This document shows, one piece after another, positions 9,225 to 17,361 of a stretch of DNA of 64,000 nt. The position numbers and the translations under genes were made by a program. How positions within the stretch are numbered: position 1 is the first letter of the stretch; each line of letters starts with the position of its first letter. The stretch is from an uncultured Eubacteriales bacterium (GTDB lineage: Bacteria; Bacillota; Clostridia; Oscillospirales; Ruminococcaceae): NCBI GenBank assembly GCA_900319075.1, contig ONMZ01000010.1, positions 1-64,000 on the forward strand, read 5' to 3'. The notes under the pieces are model-generated. The model was not told where the DNA came from, did no database searches, and was given only the letters and a program-made list of their open reading frames with translations.

Positions 9225-10971
9225 AATCGGTTTCCTCCCTACTAGGAGAACAATGCGTCTTGAGCTTGCTAATTACATTAGTAATAAACTCAGGCATATC
9301 ATCCTCTTCGCATATTGAAATTAGGTCAGCTAATGCACCATTTCCTTTTTTCTGCTTAAAGTACTCTCTTGCCAATTTTTTAAATTCTTCGTTAGTGGTA
9401 TCCAATGTGGGGGTATTCTTTTCCATGTGTTTTGGCCATTGCCCTTCTTCGACGATTCCGAGGATATATTCCTTGATTTTGTCCGTCGAAATACCATTCA
9501 AAACTAAATCTTCAATACCATGCTCTGGAGCCTCAAACAATAAATCAACCGAGTCTTTAATTTGGGTATGCGCATCTGGCTCTTGCTCATCACATACAGC
9601 ATATACGGATTTATCGAGAGATTTATAATATTTACCAAGAGGTGCTACTTTAGAATCGGATTCAGCATTAACTAATGATATTCCCATTCTTTCAAATGAT
9701 GAATACTTGTCTGGATTTAGCTCTTCGAGTTTACGTGCAGCAGTTGAATATACGTCGTATTCTGTCCTTCCCTCAGTTATTAATACTTTTTTAGACAATA
9801 ATGACTCAAAATAATTCTTTCTAAGTTCTTCTCGATAGGCTTTCATTTTGACATTTGGTGGAAGTTTAGCCTGGATAGCACGTATAACTCCTGAAGTATT
9901 CGATAAAATAAGAACATTGTCAGGTTTAAACTCTTCAAGAACATAAGGTGAATGAGAAGTAAAAATAGATTGCTTGGAATTCCTGAACACATTTGTGACT
10001 ATACTTTTTTGTATGTATGGGGGGATAGCGATTTCAGGTTCATCCATAGCAAAAATAACATTTTGCTTCAACGAGGCTATTATACTTAATAATGCTAGCA
10101 CGAGTACGTTAATGGTACCTGTTCCCATCTTGTAATATGGCACCGAATAATGCGTTCCATCATCTAGTTTATTTTCGGATTCAAGAAAAACCGTTATTAC
10201 TTTTCTGAGTGACTCCCTAGTCATATCAGATACGCGCATTACTGGGTTATTTACGCTTTCTTCGGGCAAAAACTTATGTATTTCGTTATTTAAAGATAAC
10301 AATATGTCTGACAGTCCTGCATCGCCGTCCGGAACAGCGTTGATATCATTTAGTTTTCCAATTACGCCTTCCCACATTTGGGGTCTAACCTCTTTAAGTG
10401 AAAGAATAATATCTAATAGTGAGCCGTGTTCGAGACTTAAAGCGCGACTACCAGTTCTGAGGGTTCTTAAATATAAAAAGCCACACAATCTCTTGTCTTT
10501 TTTTGTAAAGCTAATCCTGCTGTCATCACTTATTGGATTTAAATAATATGTTTCGCCCTCAAAATCATCTTCCTCAGGATTAAATCTACCCGAAAAACAA
10601 ACCCTAACAATAGGTATAGCGTTGCCATTACTTAGTGGCTCTATTTGGTCGCAAATTTTATTTGTTTCAATATCGAACCACTCTAGGTGATGTATGAAAT
10701 ATCTTTTCTCCTCATCGTTCAGATCGCAAAGTGTTACTTCGATTTTGATTTCTGGAGATGGGTCTCCAATGTATTTGCCACAATAAAAGTCATACTCGTT
10801 TACGACAGGGTGCCTACTCATTCTGTCTGGGCCCATAACAAGGTCAATGGCGTCTAATAATGTAGATTTTCCGCAATTATTATCGCCTACAAGAACATTT
10901 TGTTCAGAGATATTAATATCGGCACTTTTTATACAGCGAAAATTCTCGATATGGATACTACGAATATACAT
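9211..10971 (-). CDS. gajA: Gabija GajA, OLD-family ATPase/TOPRIM nuclease
   Basis: This 586-residue protein has an N-terminal ABC-type ATPase: Walker A GDNNCGKST (29-37), Walker B VIFAMDEPE and H-loop FTSHSPYVLEEF. It is followed by a C-terminal TOPRIM domain with LITEGRTEYDV (catalytic Glu) and a later acidic motif VCDEQEPD. In Gabija, GajA is a tetrameric site-preferring DNA-nicking enzyme held back by ATP and released when phage activity depletes nucleotides. Its stop overlaps gajB. The cluster is transcribed leftward; no clear promoter is seen in the short gap before the next gene. Confidence 0.9.
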   Translation of the reverse strand: MYIRSIHIENFRCIKSADINISEQNVLVGDNNCGKSTLLDAIDLVMGPDRMSRHPVVNEYDFYCGKYIGDPSPEIKIEVTLCDLNDEEKRYFIHHLEWFDIETNKICDQIEPLSNGNAIPIVRVCFSGRFNPEEDDFEGETYYLNPISDDSRISFTKKDKRLCGFLYLRTLRTGSRALSLEHGSLLDIILSLKEVRPQMWEGVIGKLNDINAVPDGDAGLSDILLSLNNEIHKFLPEESVNNPVMRVSDMTRESLRKVITVFLESENKLDDGTHYSVPYYKMGTGTINVLVLALLSIIASLKQNVIFAMDEPEIAIPPYIQKSIVTNVFRNSKQSIFTSHSPYVLEEFKPDNVLILSNTSGVIRAIQAKLPPNVKMKAYREELRKNYFESLLSKKVLITEGRTEYDVYSTAARKLEELNPDKYSSFERMGISLVNAESDSKVAPLGKYYKSLDKSVYAVCDEQEPDAHTQIKDSVDLLFEAPEHGIEDLVLNGISTDKIKEYILGIVEEGQWPKHMEKNTPTLDTTNEEFKKLAREYFKQKKGNGALADLISICEEDDMPEFITNVISKLKTHCSPSREETDFGAE

Positions 10972-11021
10972 AAAAATCCTCCTAAAAAGTAGATGCGCTC
11001 CAAACTATCAAGCACTTATTA

Positions 11022-12602
11022 TTATAAGTTCTTCAATTCGTTACAGATAAAAGATCCTCTAATCCAAGCATATTGCGGAATCATCTTGAGTCCGTTAATT
11101 ATTTCTGTTTTATACTTATCAGAAGTATCGGTAGCTCCTCCACGAATAAAAATAGTGTTGTCTGATGATTTTATGAAATTTGGAGATTCTTTCTTGCTGC
11201 CATTTTTATTAATGACCTGTTTTCCGTTTGAGTCGAGCGTTGGGACTAGTTTTAGTTTTTTGTTAGTAATCTTATCCCTGGTATCCTCCCAGAGTTTTCT
11301 GGCAGACTTATCTATGAGCTCGTCGCTAAATACGAGGCGTTTGAATCCGAGAAATTTATTCATTGATAGTGGATGCTTGACTTCTTTTCGCTTTCCAGTT
11401 TCTTGATCTTTGTAATACTCCTTTTCAGGCTCCTCGAATACAATTAACAGGAATTCATGGTCGGCAAAATACGAGTAGATATCAGAATCCTCAAAAATTA
11501 CTGCCCTTTCGTTACCACTTTCCTCATCAATAACTGAAGTTCTGCATATTTCTTCAAAATTTAGCTTAAATAGCTTCATATCTTCAGTTCTAGTTCTCTT
11601 AGGTGTAACAACAATACTTTTTCCTATAAGACCAAAGCGGCGGAAAAGTTCGATTCGATTGAGTTTTTTGCTGTTGCCGCCAAACATTTTTACTACAATT
11701 TGTTCGGCAATTCCCTTGTTTTCCTTTCCGTCTTCGGTAAGTTTAGGAACGCCAAGCATATCCGCGAGTTCTGCGATGGTTTTACCGCTATATTTCTTAG
11801 TGAGGCGCTTGCATTCTTTTTCGACATCTGAAACCTCGTTATATCGCCCTGGCAGCTGCTCTAACTCATATCCAAAATGGTTAGATATCATAGTATTTAC
11901 TACTGGCTTCTTCAGCCTAAATCTAGGTGGGAATTTTGGAGCTAAATCAATGTAGCTCAACTGGCTTCGAAGGATACCGTGTCTTTCGATATATTCTTGC
12001 TTAACGGCATCCTTCCATTTTTTGTCTTTATCGCCAGGATGGTTTGCAACTATGCTGCAAATCAGATTAAAAACATAGTTCCAGTCGCGGCGCAGAGTTT
12101 CCTTGTCCTCGTCGGAAAACTCATGAAACTCATACCCTCTAATTGGGAAGTCTTTATAATCATACGGGGTAACGTCATTTTTATTGGCATATAAATACTG
12201 ATAATATACTATGAGCATGTGTTCGAGCTTTCCCCAGAAGTGCGATTCTTCGAACGTCTGATCAGCCAAGTCGTATACTCCTACGGCCGTAATCGACATC
12301 GGCTCTTTAGCGATATAGTGTTCGCCGCCAGAATCGCTTACGAGCATTCCTGTTACCTTGAGCTCGACATTCTGTTCAGAATCGTCGTCCTCTATAATCA
12401 AATCGGCTTCTTGCTTAGTGTCTGAATCATAGCCAAGAACTGACTGCTCAATAACGGCTCCAGCTACGCCTTTTTGTAGCTTGAAGCCTTTATTTTTCAT
12501 ATGCTCGAACATGCCGGCGTTATCGATTTCTTCTAACGTCTTACCGACTATATCTTCAAATCTATCAATTAAATCACTTCTTTTGTATCTATGCTCGGGC
12601 AT
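11022..12602 (-). CDS. Sau3AI-like type II restriction endonuclease
   Basis: This 526-residue protein belongs to the MutH/Sau3AI superfamily. The N-terminal domain shows the catalytic pattern AVIEQSVLGYDSDTKQEADLI…NVELKVTG: Glu, then Asp, then E-L-K, as in MutH. Length fits Sau3AI, which has a catalytic N-terminal and a non-catalytic MutH-like C-terminal domain that also binds DNA. It follows the C5-cytosine methyltransferase by 25 bases with a ribosome binding site. Sau3AI cuts GATC, so GATC is the likely target (inference from the family). Confidence 0.85.
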   Translation of the reverse strand: MPEHRYKRSDLIDRFEDIVGKTLEEIDNAGMFEHMKNKGFKLQKGVAGAVIEQSVLGYDSDTKQEADLIIEDDDSEQNVELKVTGMLVSDSGGEHYIAKEPMSITAVGVYDLADQTFEESHFWGKLEHMLIVYYQYLYANKNDVTPYDYKDFPIRGYEFHEFSDEDKETLRRDWNYVFNLICSIVANHPGDKDKKWKDAVKQEYIERHGILRSQLSYIDLAPKFPPRFRLKKPVVNTMISNHFGYELEQLPGRYNEVSDVEKECKRLTKKYSGKTIAELADMLGVPKLTEDGKENKGIAEQIVVKMFGGNSKKLNRIELFRRFGLIGKSIVVTPKRTRTEDMKLFKLNFEEICRTSVIDEESGNERAVIFEDSDIYSYFADHEFLLIVFEEPEKEYYKDQETGKRKEVKHPLSMNKFLGFKRLVFSDELIDKSARKLWEDTRDKITNKKLKLVPTLDSNGKQVINKNGSKKESPNFIKSSDNTIFIRGGATDTSDKYKTEIINGLKMIPQYAWIRGSFICNELKNL

Positions 12603-12627
12603 ATATTATCACCTCGGAAATATAGTA

Positions 12628-13848
12628 TTATGGTTCTTTTTCAATGATTGTATCAAGTACTTTGCCCATGCGAGAAATCATAGGAACAACTAGTGCATTG
12701 CCCATACAGAAGAATCTCATTCTTTGCGGCATTCCGGTGTTAGTCCAGTCATCGTCAAATCCCTGAAGGCGCTCAGCTTCAATCGGTGTCAGCGTTCTGA
12801 GCTTTCCGTTGGCCGGATCCGCTACGACGTGCGTACTTCTATTAAGCGTCGACTCGCTAGTAAGCATTGTGCGACCCGGTTTGTCCCATGGATCAGGGAA
12901 GGCGATTGGGCCTTCGGAAAAAACATATTCGTGGCCATCCTTAGATCTGCGCGGAATCTTCTTCGCGCCTTTAAGATATGTCCATTTTGCCATTCTGGCT
13001 TCATCACTAATATAATAGGATTTGTCAACGTCGCGCTGAAGAATATCGCCCAATAAAATCGGCTTTTCTTCGGCTTCTTTTATTTTAGCGGTATAAATCT
13101 TGCCATTAGACATATATCCGGCAATGCGAAAATCGAATGCGAATTTATCTGATGTTTCTACAATATCAGCAGGAACTGTTCCTTCAAGGATATCTTCGTG
13201 GCATTCTATCGGAAATGCTTTAGCCATGAGTCCGGCAGAGTTTAATACGTCTTCCGCACTAACATCTTTCATTGTCTTACCGTAATTAGTGTCGTTTCTG
13301 TATGCAAAAATGAAGGTCCTGCGACGTCTTTGTGCTGCGCCATATAATGCAGCATTTACAACACGCCACTCTACGGAATAGCCTAGTTCATTCAAGCAGG
13401 CCAATATAATACCAAAATCACGTCCGCGCTGTTTCGCAGGAGACTTCAATAATCTATCGACGTTTTCAAAGATGCAGAAAGGTGGTTGTTTTGCGATTAT
13501 AGTATCTCTAATCTGCCACCAGAGAACGCCCTTTTTGCCCTCGATGCCTTTAGATGAGGCAAGAGTGTGCGCTACGCTGTAGTCCTGGCAAGGGAAGCCG
13601 CCTACAAGAAGTGTATGGTCTGGGATATTTTCTTTAATCATCAAACCAATATCTTCACCGGTATGTAGTTCTCCTTTAAGATCAGGGCTTTCGCCAAAGT
13701 GCTTCACATAGCAATCGTGAGCCCACTGCGTTTTAGCTCCCGGTTCCCATTGAGAAAACCAACTGGTTTCCCATCCAGTGTTGAGATGTTCGAGGCCGAG
13801 ACGGAAACCGCCAACGCCTGCAAATAATTCGCAAATTGTTTTCTTCAT
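12628..13848 (-). CDS. DNA C5-cytosine methyltransferase (Sau3AI-type)
   Basis: This 406-residue protein has the ordered C5-methyltransferase motifs: ELFAGVGGFRLGLE (I), GGFPCQDYSVAH (IV, catalytic Cys), FENVDRLL (VI), AAQRRRRTFIFAY (VIII), and TPIEAERLQGFDDDW with GNALVVPM near the end (IX-X). It protects host DNA from the co-transcribed MutH/Sau3AI-like endonuclease encoded just downstream. The start has a good aggagg site. Placing the methyltransferase first in the operon is common where protection must precede cutting. Confidence 0.92.
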   Translation of the reverse strand: MKKTICELFAGVGGFRLGLEHLNTGWETSWFSQWEPGAKTQWAHDCYVKHFGESPDLKGELHTGEDIGLMIKENIPDHTLLVGGFPCQDYSVAHTLASSKGIEGKKGVLWWQIRDTIIAKQPPFCIFENVDRLLKSPAKQRGRDFGIILACLNELGYSVEWRVVNAALYGAAQRRRRTFIFAYRNDTNYGKTMKDVSAEDVLNSAGLMAKAFPIECHEDILEGTVPADIVETSDKFAFDFRIAGYMSNGKIYTAKIKEAEEKPILLGDILQRDVDKSYYISDEARMAKWTYLKGAKKIPRRSKDGHEYVFSEGPIAFPDPWDKPGRTMLTSESTLNRSTHVVADPANGKLRTLTPIEAERLQGFDDDWTNTGMPQRMRFFCMGNALVVPMISRMGKVLDTIIEKEP

Positions 13849-13986
13849 TAGTAAGTCCTCCTAGGCAATAAATGCCTTCTCACTTAAATATTTTTTCGGC
13901 CTAAGATTAATAATCTCTATTAGCACCATCAGACGATGGATCGTTGGCCTAGATAAGCTTAATTATATTATGGATACCCGCGTCTA
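13849..13986 (-). promoter_or_regulatory. Leader of the Sau3AI-like operon, small palindromes
   Basis: aggcaataaatgcct (13863-13877) and ccatcagacgatgg (about 13926-13939) are palindromic. Either may be an operator timing methyltransferase expression, but there is no C-protein gene nearby. I see no clean consensus promoter. Confidence 0.35.
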
Positions 13987-16587
13987 TCAACTCATAGCAT
14001 AATCGCTTGGATTCTCTTTCATATCCTTAAATAGAGCCTCGTTTATCTCGTCAGGGTCTATAAACATGTAGTCCGACGCGTCAATTCCTTCTGTAGGGAT
14101 AAAAGCTATAGCATCATTAGCAGATAAGTATCCCTCGTCATATGTTATTCTTTCCGTTTGTATGTGTTCATTGAGAAATATTTTTATAATTTCATCTCTC
14201 GTATCATCCCCAACCTGCAAAAGAACGAATGCCATATGTTTTCTAAAATCAAGCCCTATCATGGGATAGAGATTGTTTAGAAGCCTATATACATGACTTT
14301 CATACATAAATAAATCGTCGGTATTCTTTATTTTGTCAGCCATTTTGAGTACAATACTCGCCAAACGAGCATCTAAGTATTCTACGATTCTAAGCCCTTT
14401 ATTAAAATACTCTCTAGACTTTTCAAACTCATATAGCGGAAAGATAAGACAATATTCGAGCAATCTTAAATAATATTCTTTAATATTGCAATACTTTTCA
14501 TAATATTCAATAATAAACCCCCAGATTTCCTCTTGATATATTCTCATTGGTTCACATTCGAACCTTCGAGCGTGAAATACTTCAATATAATACATAATTG
14601 AACTTGCCGAGATTAGCGATTCGCAAATATCCCTATATTTTGAGCTCATGAATGCATCTTTATAGTCCAGAACGTATCTCGATAGTATAATATGCACCCA
14701 ACCTAATGATATTGCTTCTGATGCCATCATAAACGGCTTCCTTTTTCCTCCAAATAGCAATAGATGACCGATTATGTCTATATACTTCAAAGTTTCTTGG
14801 AGGCTAGCATCCAAAACAGACGATAGTAACACTTCCTGAACAAGACCATGCATCGTAATATCTGTTATCTGTTTATATAGATTGTACGAGCTTATTTCGC
14901 CCATGAGATTTTGTTTGTGAGTTGGGGCTTTGTAATATTTTACCCTGCATAAGTCAAAATCCTCTAGGATTTTGATAATACTGAAAAATGACTGCATATC
15001 ATAAAGCGGAAGATTAATGTTTCTGAAGTAGCGTTTGGCATCCTCGTCTATAGCGCCTTTTCCGCAATTCGAATAAAGGTACGGAACTGCTACTTGCTTT
15101 TTCTTGTCATACTTATAGTTTCCCCTATTAAAAACATACGGCCAAAAAAACACCCTGTTTAGGAATATAGAATTTATTCCATAATTTTTGAAAAAAGAAA
15201 TAATACGCGCAAATATATATGATGACTCATTTTTCGTATTAATATAGTTCATAGAGATTAATATAGAGTCATATATTGCAATCTTATGCTCGGAAACAGT
15301 ACTATTGCCCTTTAGTATTCTTAGTTCCGTTTCGTCTAGCATAGATATATAGTCGCTTATCGAGACTTGTTTGTTTCTTATTAAGTAAGAGCTAGCTTGA
15401 GCTAATGCTAATGGCTGATTATATAGACGTTTAGCCAGCCCTTCCGCTTCATTGTATGAATGAGCCCCAAGCCTCTTAGTTAGATAAGAAACAGAATCAC
15501 AAAGCTCGAATTCTCTTATATTTACATTACGAATATCGTTTATTTCGACATATTTTTGCGAAGTAATAATAGATTTAGCGGACTCAGTAGCGGCCAGCAC
15601 CACCTCGAAGTCATCGTAACTTTCTGTTAAATCATCGAAAATCAAATAACAGTTATCTAAATTCTCGATAATCGACTTGAATTCGAACAGCAATCCAGAA
15701 AACGAATCACTTTTTATTGTTACTCCCATTGCTTGCAGAGAGGCCTTTAATGATGAAGCCAATTGGCTTTTGTCGCTCGAATCAATCCAGATTACCGTAC
15801 CGGTTTCGCTAAGATTATATCCGACTTCAAGTGCTATTTGTGTTTTGCCGCTTCCAGTTACGCCATAAAGCGCAATTACCCCTTCGTCATAGACGAGCTG
15901 AGCCAAATCGGACGAATTATTACTCTTTCGTTCTACGAAAAATCTGTTTCTTTTATAAGGGAAATTTATATATCCGTATTTTTTCGAGCTCTTAATGGTT
16001 GTTGCTTCGTGATCTTTTATATACTTTAGTAGTTTAGCCCACCGCGTGGGCTCTTCTTCTAAGATGCAATAGATAAAGCATTCGGATATGAATAATAGTT
16101 TCTCTTCGCCGGGGCTTTGCTTTTCATTACGCTTTTGGCTATAAAGATAATCCAGATAATCTCGTCCAGCGGGCGACAACTCATAGTTCTTCATTAACTC
16201 GCGTAATTCTTTAACAAAATCCAGCAAATCCGGAAGAGATCGAGAGCACAGTCTTTTAAATGACTTCACACAGCGCTTTGGCGCATCGGCGTCTTTGTAA
16301 TGATTTAATATCTCATTAGTAAGCCGTATTCTTCCGCCATTTTTCTGATAATACTCTTTACGAATTTTCGAAAGCCTGTTAGGGTCGCTTTTATAAAGAT
16401 ACAGCAATTCCTCATCGATGCGATGCTTCTTGCCAGCAGAATCCTTTTCAATCACAGATTTCTTGGCATTTTTTAATCCTGATGGAAGCAAATAATGTAA
16501 CGCTATATAATTAAGGTCCTGTTCTGGAAAAAAATTATCTCGGAACACTTCTTCAAAACACCCATACATTGAAGGAAAATGCATCAT
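13987..16587 (-). CDS. STAND-type NTPase, probable defence sensor
   Basis: This 866-residue protein has a central NB-ARC-like STAND module: Walker A GVTGSGKTQ (about 241-249), Walker B CYLIFDDL, an IITSQ sensor strand and NQPLALAQA, which corresponds to the GLPLA motif. The C-terminal 400 residues are helical and irregular, as expected for a TPR-like sensor. The first 215 or so residues are not a TIR, nuclease or protease domain I can recognise. STAND proteins oligomerise on sensing a ligand and fire an N-terminal effector. It is divergent from the peptide/E1 operon across a 247-base AT-rich gap. Being in a defence island, an Avs-like role is plausible but unproven. Confidence 0.7.
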   Translation of the reverse strand: MMHFPSMYGCFEEVFRDNFFPEQDLNYIALHYLLPSGLKNAKKSVIEKDSAGKKHRIDEELLYLYKSDPNRLSKIRKEYYQKNGGRIRLTNEILNHYKDADAPKRCVKSFKRLCSRSLPDLLDFVKELRELMKNYELSPAGRDYLDYLYSQKRNEKQSPGEEKLLFISECFIYCILEEEPTRWAKLLKYIKDHEATTIKSSKKYGYINFPYKRNRFFVERKSNNSSDLAQLVYDEGVIALYGVTGSGKTQIALEVGYNLSETGTVIWIDSSDKSQLASSLKASLQAMGVTIKSDSFSGLLFEFKSIIENLDNCYLIFDDLTESYDDFEVVLAATESAKSIITSQKYVEINDIRNVNIREFELCDSVSYLTKRLGAHSYNEAEGLAKRLYNQPLALAQASSYLIRNKQVSISDYISMLDETELRILKGNSTVSEHKIAIYDSILISMNYINTKNESSYIFARIISFFKNYGINSIFLNRVFFWPYVFNRGNYKYDKKKQVAVPYLYSNCGKGAIDEDAKRYFRNINLPLYDMQSFFSIIKILEDFDLCRVKYYKAPTHKQNLMGEISSYNLYKQITDITMHGLVQEVLLSSVLDASLQETLKYIDIIGHLLLFGGKRKPFMMASEAISLGWVHIILSRYVLDYKDAFMSSKYRDICESLISASSIMYYIEVFHARRFECEPMRIYQEEIWGFIIEYYEKYCNIKEYYLRLLEYCLIFPLYEFEKSREYFNKGLRIVEYLDARLASIVLKMADKIKNTDDLFMYESHVYRLLNNLYPMIGLDFRKHMAFVLLQVGDDTRDEIIKIFLNEHIQTERITYDEGYLSANDAIAFIPTEGIDASDYMFIDPDEINEALFKDMKENPSDYAMS

Positions 16588-16834
16588 TAGCTAATCACCA
16601 CCCAAGCTTTAAAAATCTTTTTTTGTGCCAAAAAAATCTTTTATAGATGCAAAGAAGTCATATGTACTTACACGCTAGTATGATATGGTGTATATGTTGA
16701 AAAAATCAGATAGAAAATAAAAAGTGATTTTTGTCTGTAATTCTTATATTATATCATAAACATAAGAATATTTCAAGCCATCTTTTCTTTTGTTCTGATT
16801 TTTTGACAAATTTTTATAGAAAGGAGAAAAGGCC
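16588..16834. promoter_or_regulatory. Divergent AT-rich control region
   Basis: It separates the leftward STAND gene from the rightward peptide operon. It holds a near-direct repeat (aaaaatcttttttt-like, 16610-16640) and an inverted repeat aaaaatca/tgattttt (16701-16708 and 16725-16732). A possible rightward promoter is around ttgtct (16732) and tatcat (about 16752), but the fit is weak. A perfect ttgaca at 16804 has no -10 partner at the right distance. Confidence 0.4.
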
Positions 16835-16957
16835 ATGAAAAGACTTACTTACTGGCTTCCGAACGACACTTTCTGTGGCGGACGTCAGGGAGAGCTGCCT
16901 CCTGGAACTTTCAGAGGCGGCAGACAAGGCGAGCTGCCTCCTGGAACTTTCAGATAA
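16835..16957 (+). CDS. 40-residue tandem-repeat peptide with diglycines
   Basis: A good ribosome binding site (aaaggag, 8-base spacing) precedes ATG at 16835. After a short head MKRLTYW come three LPxxTF blocks joined by two GGRQGE linkers; the last 26 residues are two identical copies of GGRQGELPPGTFR. The two DNA copies differ at five positions, all in third or synonymous positions (including CGT versus AGA for Arg), so the peptide sequence is being conserved. The diglycine after TFC and TFR resembles the RGG end of ubiquitin-like modifiers. The next genes encode an E1-JAMM fusion and an AAA+ ATPase. I infer that it is the modifier or tag precursor; a RiPP-type precursor is the main alternative. 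It does not match a family I know. Confidence 0.75.
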   Translation: MKRLTYWLPNDTFCGGRQGELPPGTFRGGRQGELPPGTFR

Positions 16958-16980
16958 TAGGAAGCTCAAAAAATTTGCCA

Positions 16981-17006
16981 AGGAGGACGTCTTCTTGGCG
17001 TCCTCC
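16981..17006 (+). other. Hairpin just before the second gene of the operon
   Basis: ggaggacg and cgtcctcc form an 8-bp stem with a 10-base loop. It lies between the peptide gene and the ribosome binding site at 17011. On the plus strand no T-run follows, so it may tune relative expression or mRNA decay and is not a terminator. On the minus strand a T-run follows after a few bases. Confidence 0.45.
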
Positions 17007-17022
17007 AAAAGGAGGATTCCGC

Positions 17023-17361
17023 ATGGAACAGCAATTCATTCCTATGGAGTATTTGAGTAGTGACGGAAGAATGAGATACGAATTCCTGTTCTGCTATTAC
17101 CCAGATCTCCGAACATGGCGAATATATATTATCAATCATATTCGCTATGGCTTTCGCCTCAGAAGAGATTTTCATGCTACCCATCGTCTCCATGATGCTG
17201 GCGAGGACTACGACTATATCTGTTGGGGCGGATTAATCAACACATTCGAACAAGCCAAAGCTGTAGCTTCGTTGTGGGCAGATACCACTTCAATAATGTT
17301 AAATACGGGACGTCCCTTCGACGAAGTATGCAGAGAGCTGCGAGACAAGGAGGGGTTCTAA
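17023..17361 (+). CDS. 112-residue protein, possibly E2-like
   Basis: The start at 17023 has aggagg at 17010-17015; an in-frame start upstream would overlap the hairpin and lacks such a site. The protein has an N-terminal strand pair (YEFLFCYYP, WRIYIINH), a histidine-rich stretch with H51, H54 and H57, then YDYICWGG with Cys67, then two helices (TFEQAKAVASLWADTTSIMLNTG). The layout strand-strand, His loop, Cys, helices recalls the UBC/E2 fold, where a Cys follows an HPN-like turn. No HPN triad is present, so this is a hypothesis only. Its stop overlaps the next start by one base (TAATG), so it is co-translated with the E1-JAMM gene. Confidence 0.55.
   Translation: MEQQFIPMEYLSSDGRMRYEFLFCYYPDLRTWRIYIINHIRYGFRLRRDFHATHRLHDAGEDYDYICWGGLINTFEQAKAVASLWADTTSIMLNTGRPFDEVCRELRDKEGF

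Noticed and set aside
16814..17008. Minus-strand frame opposite the repeat peptide
   Set aside because: Silent differences between the repeats keep the plus-strand protein identical and change the minus-strand one, and only the plus frame has a ribosome binding site.
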